Origin: Leptodontidium sp. MPI-SDFR-AT-0119
Lineage: Eukaryota > Ascomycota > Leotiomycetes > Helotiales > Leptodontidiaceae
NCBI GenBank assembly: GCA_020726505.1
Contig: JAHLEZ010000005.1
Coordinates: forward strand, 1-64,000
Direction of reading: 5' to 3'
DNA: 64,000 bases
Below the pieces are notes generated by a model. That model was given only the letters and a program-made list of their open reading frames with translations. It ran no database searches and was not told the DNA's origin. A program made the position numbers and the translations under genes. Of this stretch, positions 59,190 through 64,000 are shown piece by piece (positions within the stretch are counted from its first letter, which is position 1; each line of letters starts with the position of its first letter).

Positions 59190-59812
59190 TCCTGGCTAAC
59201 CATTCAGATAATTGGTCCTCACTTGTACACCGTTGCAGAGAAGCCACTTTACAAACGCGACTTAATATCTATTCTCGTCCTTTCATTCTCCTTATCATAG
59301 GCTGCGGCATGGGGTGGGGTTTTTGTCGTCCCCCAGTCCCCCAAATCCCCCACCCGCCCCATGGGTTCCCCCATGGGGGAAGATTTTCATAAATCATGTA
59401 TTATTTTCATAATATACTTATAAAAATACATAAAGTCGGTGTTTTGTGTAAAAATCTGTATAAATATTCATAAAATCCCCCATGGGGGACGTTAAAACCC
59501 CCATGGGACCCCTTGCAGCAGTCTACCTTATCATCCTCGTCATGTAAGTTGCACTACTTCTTCGGGTGTTTTCGAGCCTGACGAGATCTTCCTAGTCTCG
59601 CCACGCTTTACTTGATGTTTCTCAACAAGAGACATGCTAGTCGAAGAGTTCAGGTGGGAAAATCTGCTGTGATTGCTGATCGATCGATGATGACGACCGA
59701 GGAACGTGCCGTCAGCGTCGTTTTGGATGAAGCAAATGACGTGGAAGGCGGGGAAAAGTCATTTGATGCCGAGACTGACCTCAAGAACGAGGATTTTGTC
59801 TTTGCTTATTAA
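59190..59812 (+). pseudogene. Relic of an MFS transporter C-terminus
   Basis: The segment IIGPHLYT..EKPLYKRDLISILVLSFS (about 59,210-59,285) matches the last-helix region of Dal5-type transporters, and 59612-59812 encodes a Lys/Asp-rich tail (FLNKRHASRR... to ...NEDFVFAY) as at the C-terminus of such transporters. Between them are a palindromic element and a stop. The missing N-terminal part could be the segment at 52,562-53,870, on the same strand. Confidence 0.65.
59300..59515. repeat. Palindromic element rich in CCCCCATGGGGG
   Basis: Contains GCCCCATGGGTTCCCCCATGGGGGAAGA on the left side and ATCCCCCATGGGGGACGTTAAAACCCCCATGGG on the right, with AT-rich interior between them (ATAAATCATGTATTATTTTCATAATA). 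The two halves are roughly inverted. Likely an inverted-repeat element inserted in the transporter relic. Confidence 0.65.
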
Positions 59813-60194
59813 TAGGAGTACCATGCAAAGTTTGATATGAGCTGCTTCAAATATCTAAATTCAAGTTAAAGATCATCTTCAACATGCAAACATGTTTCAT
59901 TTTGCCCCAATAAAGTTTAACTTTAACCCACCCCTACGACGAATCATCCTCGACCTAGAAACTGCCGCCATTCCAACGCTCACGGCACACTACGACCCAA
60001 CATAATTGTAGATTAATAAATACACTCTATATAGCCGCGACAGGAATGAGAAGGGTTATAGTTGAAAAAGAACTAGGATTGGATGCAACAAACAGCATGA
60101 GAAGACCCCGATGCCCCAGAAAGACACAAATTTTGTGAACATGAATGAAATTGCAACCGGCAGCACCGAAGGAAGAGTTTCCATGCTTCAAAGA
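59813..60194. other. Intergenic
   Basis: 3' flank of the RS-rich gene. No frame with a motif. Confidence 0.4.
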
Positions 60195-60917
60195 TCACTC
60201 AACAAGCAAGTAATCAATCTGCTGCCCATATGATATGAGATCATCTACCGAAAAGAATTCGCTGAGCGGTAGAGACCGGCCATTTCTCAGGTAAACCCAC
60301 ACCTCTTGATTGCTCCTAGAAATACAACGATATATGTCGTTGATTGAGGCTGAGAGGGATATCTTGACGGTGGAAGGTCGAGAGAGGGGATGATAGTCCA
60401 TCCCATCTTGGAATTGGATGTATATACTACTGCCAGACGACGAGTAGGAGGAGTTGCTTCCGTAGTTGCCGTTAAGGATTTGTACGCGTGGGGAGCGAAG
60501 AGAGGGAGATCGGGATCGACTTCGACGGCGAGAATGAGATCGAGTTCGTGACCGAGATCTTGACCGTGAGCCCCGGTTGAATGGAGAATCGAGGATCGAG
60601 TGACCATGAGAGCTTGAGCATCCATGCCTTCCACGATGATGTCCACAGTGGTTATCAGACTCATGATGACAATGTGGTTGTTGCTGGTGAAGGCAATGCT
60701 GCGGCTGAGTCAAGAAGTTTGGGAAGCCGAGATTTGGGTACATTGCACCGGGGGTGAGACCAGCAATCATCGGGCTTGGGAGGACAGGTGGTGTAAAAGG
60801 AGGAGTGAATATGTTCATGCGTTGTGGTCGAAGTGGTTGTTGTAGCTGCGCAAGTTGAAGCATGTTTGGCTGCATTGCTGCAAATGGTGCGAGGGCAAGG
60901 TTCTGGGTGTTCCGCAT
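60195..60917 (-). CDS. RS-rich hypothetical protein
   Basis: One exon, 240 residues, ATG at 60917. The first 70 residues are Gln/Pro-rich, then a His-rich stretch (HHESDNHCGHHRG), then an Arg/Ser-dipeptide tract (RSRSRSRTRSHSRRRSRSRS, about residues 115-135), and a conserved-looking C-terminal region of about 90 residues starting near IYIQFQDGMD and ending with LISYGQQIDYLLVE. RS tracts occur in splicing factors, but no RNA-binding domain is present. Function unknown. Confidence 0.65.
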   Translation of the reverse strand: MRNTQNLALAPFAAMQPNMLQLAQLQQPLRPQRMNIFTPPFTPPVLPSPMIAGLTPGAMYPNLGFPNFLTQPQHCLHQQQPHCHHESDNHCGHHRGRHGCSSSHGHSILDSPFNRGSRSRSRSRTRSHSRRRSRSRSPSLRSPRVQILNGNYGSNSSYSSSGSSIYIQFQDGMDYHPLSRPSTVKISLSASINDIYRCISRSNQEVWVYLRNGRSLPLSEFFSVDDLISYGQQIDYLLVE

Positions 60918-63596
60918 CTTAATATTCGTGTGAAGATAAACTTGAGAATTTGTTGGTGGTGAAATGGAGAAGACTAAGACAAGGAGAAGAGAGAGTCTAT
61001 ATCAACCTCTGCCTGGTCGGGTTGTACACGATAGAGATATCAAACACACCACGATAGTGGCTAAGATCAGCCCATGGGATACAACTTCGCACAGGCCTCC
61101 GCCTAGGAGGAGCACAAAGGATCGGGAGCGTGCATAGCTGTTATGGCGGAGCAAATAAGAGGCACATAAGTGGATTTCCAAGCAGGCAGAGCCGGGCGGT
61201 AAGAGATCCAGCATCCGCTGGGCCACTTGCTGTAACAATCCATGAGGGGGCAAGACAGACAGATATGATTGCTCTCGCTTCTCCCCGGAGCCTATCTCCG
61301 GGAAGTAAGGCTGGGCTCGGAGTAACAGAGTAACAGTGTACGTCGGCGCGAGGATGCATCTCGTGTTAGGATGTTTCCACTTTTAACAGGCCGGGTAAAA
61401 TGTTTGCCTTCGGTCAAGGAGCCGAGGTGTGTGCTCTGCGTTGTTGGCCATTCTCCATCAGGGCCTACCGGTCTATACCTTTTTGATAAGCCGAATATGA
61501 GGTAGGATAATGGGCCGCTCGGAAGAGTAAATGCCTTCAGCACCTACACGTCTTCGAGAGATATAGCGAAAGCCTATTCCTGGAGTTTGGACTTGGGGAT
61601 ACTGGCGTTGTCGTCCACTTTGTCTAAACAAGATAGAAATCCGCCGGTTAGGTCTCCTTGTAACACTGCGAAGAAACTGCAGAGAGAAGGCAATGCAGGA
61701 TACTAGGCATGGGTGCTTGACAGATCGGACCGGTGATATGATCAGGAACCCTCGTGGCCGTACTCCGTCCCATTGAAAAGAGCCTGCGGATAGTGAAGTG
61801 GAGTGAGGCCGAACATGACCATTGCACAGCCACCAGATAAACCGTTAGAAGTAGTGCTACAAGACCTGGAGTACAAAACTGCATTGGGCATCAACGAAAG
61901 GTGAGGCGGAATTGACGATGACCGAACCCTATGACCCATCGTAGATGCCGCAGAAGCTCTGGACCCAGGAAGATATCTCTGCGAGGAGTGATGGCCCAAC
62001 TAGATTGCTCGCGGAAGGCGGATGTATGAAAGATAAGCTGACGGCAATCGATTTTAACAGCAGGAAAATATGACAAGTCTTGTTTGACCGCCATCTGAAG
62101 TTTGGGGAGGGGGTCTCGGACGTTCACGGCTGTTGTATCTCGGAATTAGGGCTCCCTGGGAAGAGCTGAGACGCAGTTATGAGCTGATGAAGTCGACAAA
62201 AAGGATGTCGTTCGTTCCGACGTGAGCGACTTCACGACTTGTTTGATATCACAATCTCTTGCCGGGCGAGGGAAGACACGAGTAGTTGTCGTAACGTGAC
62301 GTGCCATGATGTGTATTTGGGCTTCATCAAACTAAGCGCATGGACTGAACTATTCCCTCGTCTTTCCTTATACCTCGGTATATTTACTTGATGTAGAGGT
62401 TTAAAACATGCTAAAATATCAATACCCAAGACGATATGAACAAGCAGTGGTCTGGTTGCAAAACATGGTGACTTGGGATATCAAAAAAAGTGAGGCGGAC
62501 TGACCGCTTTTTCAGAATCGGTTGATGCCATCAATCAAAGAGGTATACGCATGCAACAGAGAATGCCAAAGTCCCACTACCCATACAGCCTCCTTCCTCG
62601 TGTCCTTGGTCGCTTGACCAAATTGACGTGAGGGAGTGTCTAGGGAGGTTGAACTGAACTGACCAGGTAAGGAAAAAACATTCTGACTGTAACCCCACTC
62701 GGCCGCTGTTACAGATCTCCTGACGAGTGAAATGTACTGAAGTAAATGGAGAGAATTTGGGCTCTATGGATGTTTCGATTAAATGACAGACAGAGAAAGA
62801 AAACAGAGGACATGTCCTGAGAATTGGGGACAGATCGCATCAACCCTGAGCTCTATAAGACCTTCACGCCCACCCTTACTTACTTCATTTTTGCGGATAC
62901 AATTAGCGACAGCAAGTACGCAGTTTCAATTTGGTCATCATATTTATGATGATGGTACTTGGATGAGTGGTGGGCAATGGGCAGGAAGCTGTGTCGTGGA
63001 GGCTGTGTTTATATTATCTCCCATCCATTTGACCCTAGGTAGATAGATAATGAGTAATTACCGTTGTGTCCACTACTATACTGCACTCCGTTTGAAAATC
63101 AAAAATGTAAGCTTCACAAGTAGAAAGTATTTTTCACAATAATCCTGGAGCATGTCCGAGAGGTGAGGAACTATTTAAGCAGCATCAGATATTGTTAAAG
63201 CAGCCACATCTCTGCCTTGCAATCTAAGGCACCAACAGCTCAGAGCAGGCCCGAACCTGATGGAGACAATTCGTAGACTGAACGCGAAGAACATCACTGA
63301 ACTGCCAGTGAAGAGAAACCGCGATTTCCACGACCACAGCTCTGCCCCAACACTGCGATACATTTCTCAAGCTGCCCAAACCTTCGCTCCGAAATCTTTG
63401 GCCATCAGACGCCCTGCTGCCATGACCAATTGAGGCCCAGCCAGCAAATCAACCAGCTCAGGGGCCAGCTTGCGCCAACAACAACAGATGCCCGCGAGCA
63501 TCAACGACAGCAGCGCCGACAGAGCGTGAGCTTGTGCGAAAGGAATCACTATAGCACGGGGCTCTCTGCCATTATTTCCTGCTTGGGAAGGCTACC
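60918..63596. other. Intergenic, no gene recognised
   Basis: 2.7 kb with many short overlapping frames on both strands and no motif in any of them. The right-hand part is the 5' region of striatin and may contain its 5' leader. Confidence 0.45.
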
Positions 63597-64000
63597 ATGG
63601 CCTGGCAGTCCCTCTCGGGGATGGGGGCGGGCTCCAATGGAGGCGGCAATGGAGGTGGTGATAATTCTCAGCAGGTCAACCAGCCGCAGGGAACAGAATA
63701 TACTTTGCAGGGTACGTAGGGCATAGTCCCCAAATCTGGATATCAAAGGGAATGCTAACGAGCCTGGGGCAGGTGTGATGCGCTTCCTCCAAACCGAATG
63801 GCATAGACACGAACGAGATCGCAATGGTTGGGAGATCGAGAGGCAGGAGATGAAAGGGCGAATCGCGAGGCTGGAGGGAAGCACCAGGAAGAGCGATGCG
63901 AGCAACAAGAGCTTGAAGAAGTATATCAACATGCTGGAGAAGGCATTGAAAGATCGAGATGCCCAAGTCAAAGCTCTAAAAGCAGGCAGCGACGTGCATA
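63597..64000 (+). CDS. Striatin homologue, 5' end only
   Basis: Exon 1 63597-63711, intron 63712-63772, exon 2 from 63773 to the window edge, in phase. After a Gly-rich start ([12 protein letters not shown]), the sequence reads [33 protein letters not shown], which is the highly conserved striatin N-terminal caveolin-binding and coiled-coil region, followed by a coiled coil through [13 protein letters not shown]. Striatins are scaffolds of the STRIPAK complex with PP2A, Mob and kinase subunits; in filamentous fungi they control cell fusion, hyphal growth and fruiting-body development. WD repeats would lie beyond the window. It is a conserved core gene at the edge of the accessory region. Confidence 0.93.

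Noticed and set aside
60287..60664. 125-residue minus-strand frame inside the RS-rich gene
   Set aside because: Alternate frame of the same gene; lacks the N-terminal start and the longer frame covers it.

Overview
This is nuclear DNA of a filamentous ascomycete (Pezizomycotina). Genes carry short introns with GT...AG ends. Families present include HET-domain, PTH11-like rhodopsin-fold, fungal F-box, GMC, CBM1-GH43 and striatin proteins. AT-rich blocks show the CpA/TpG loss and TpA gain left by repeat-induced point mutation (RIP). A Leotiomycete or related plant-associated or saprotrophic fungus is plausible, but the genus cannot be read from this window.

Layout. 1-3.2 kb is a RIP-degraded repeat with no reading frame. 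3.5-17 kb holds a five-exon F-box gene (-), a long Ser/Thr-rich secreted protein (+), decayed repeats, an ankyrin gene (-), a PD-(D/E)XK-like gene (-) and a PD-(D/E)XK pseudogene broken by three in-frame stops (-). 17-27 kb has a secreted GMC oxidoreductase (-), a MITE, and two PTH11-like receptor genes facing each other (one +, one -). 27-35.6 kb is gene-poor, with one F-box-like gene (-) and RIP-type AT-rich sequence. 35.6-41.3 kb has a CBM1-GH43 arabinan/xylan enzyme (-), a second copy of the MITE, an SDR relic, a newly assembled three-exon cysteine-rich secreted peptide (-) and a two-exon hypothetical gene (-). 42.4-52 kb has two HET genes flanking a zinc alcohol dehydrogenase, then a GH31 alpha-glucosidase. 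52.5-60 kb is a decay zone: an allantoate-permease-type MFS pseudogene, a GH42 beta-galactosidase (a family found mainly in bacteria), a BTB pseudogene with a MITE inserted in it, another MITE in a tandem array, and the relic of an MFS C-terminus. 60-64 kb has an RS-rich hypothetical gene and the 5' end of striatin, a conserved core gene, which suggests the accessory region ends there.

How it fits together. The intact genes suggest a carbohydrate-degrading, environment-sensing accessory region: secreted GH43, GH42 and GMC enzymes, a GH31 enzyme without a clear signal peptide, two PTH11-like receptors, HET self/non-self proteins and candidate secreted proteins. It is interleaved with at least four MITE insertions belonging to three or more families and with several pseudogenes. 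At least one pseudogene has only stop codons and no frameshifts, the pattern expected of RIP. Exon joins were worked out by hand from reading frame and splice consensus. They are predictions.
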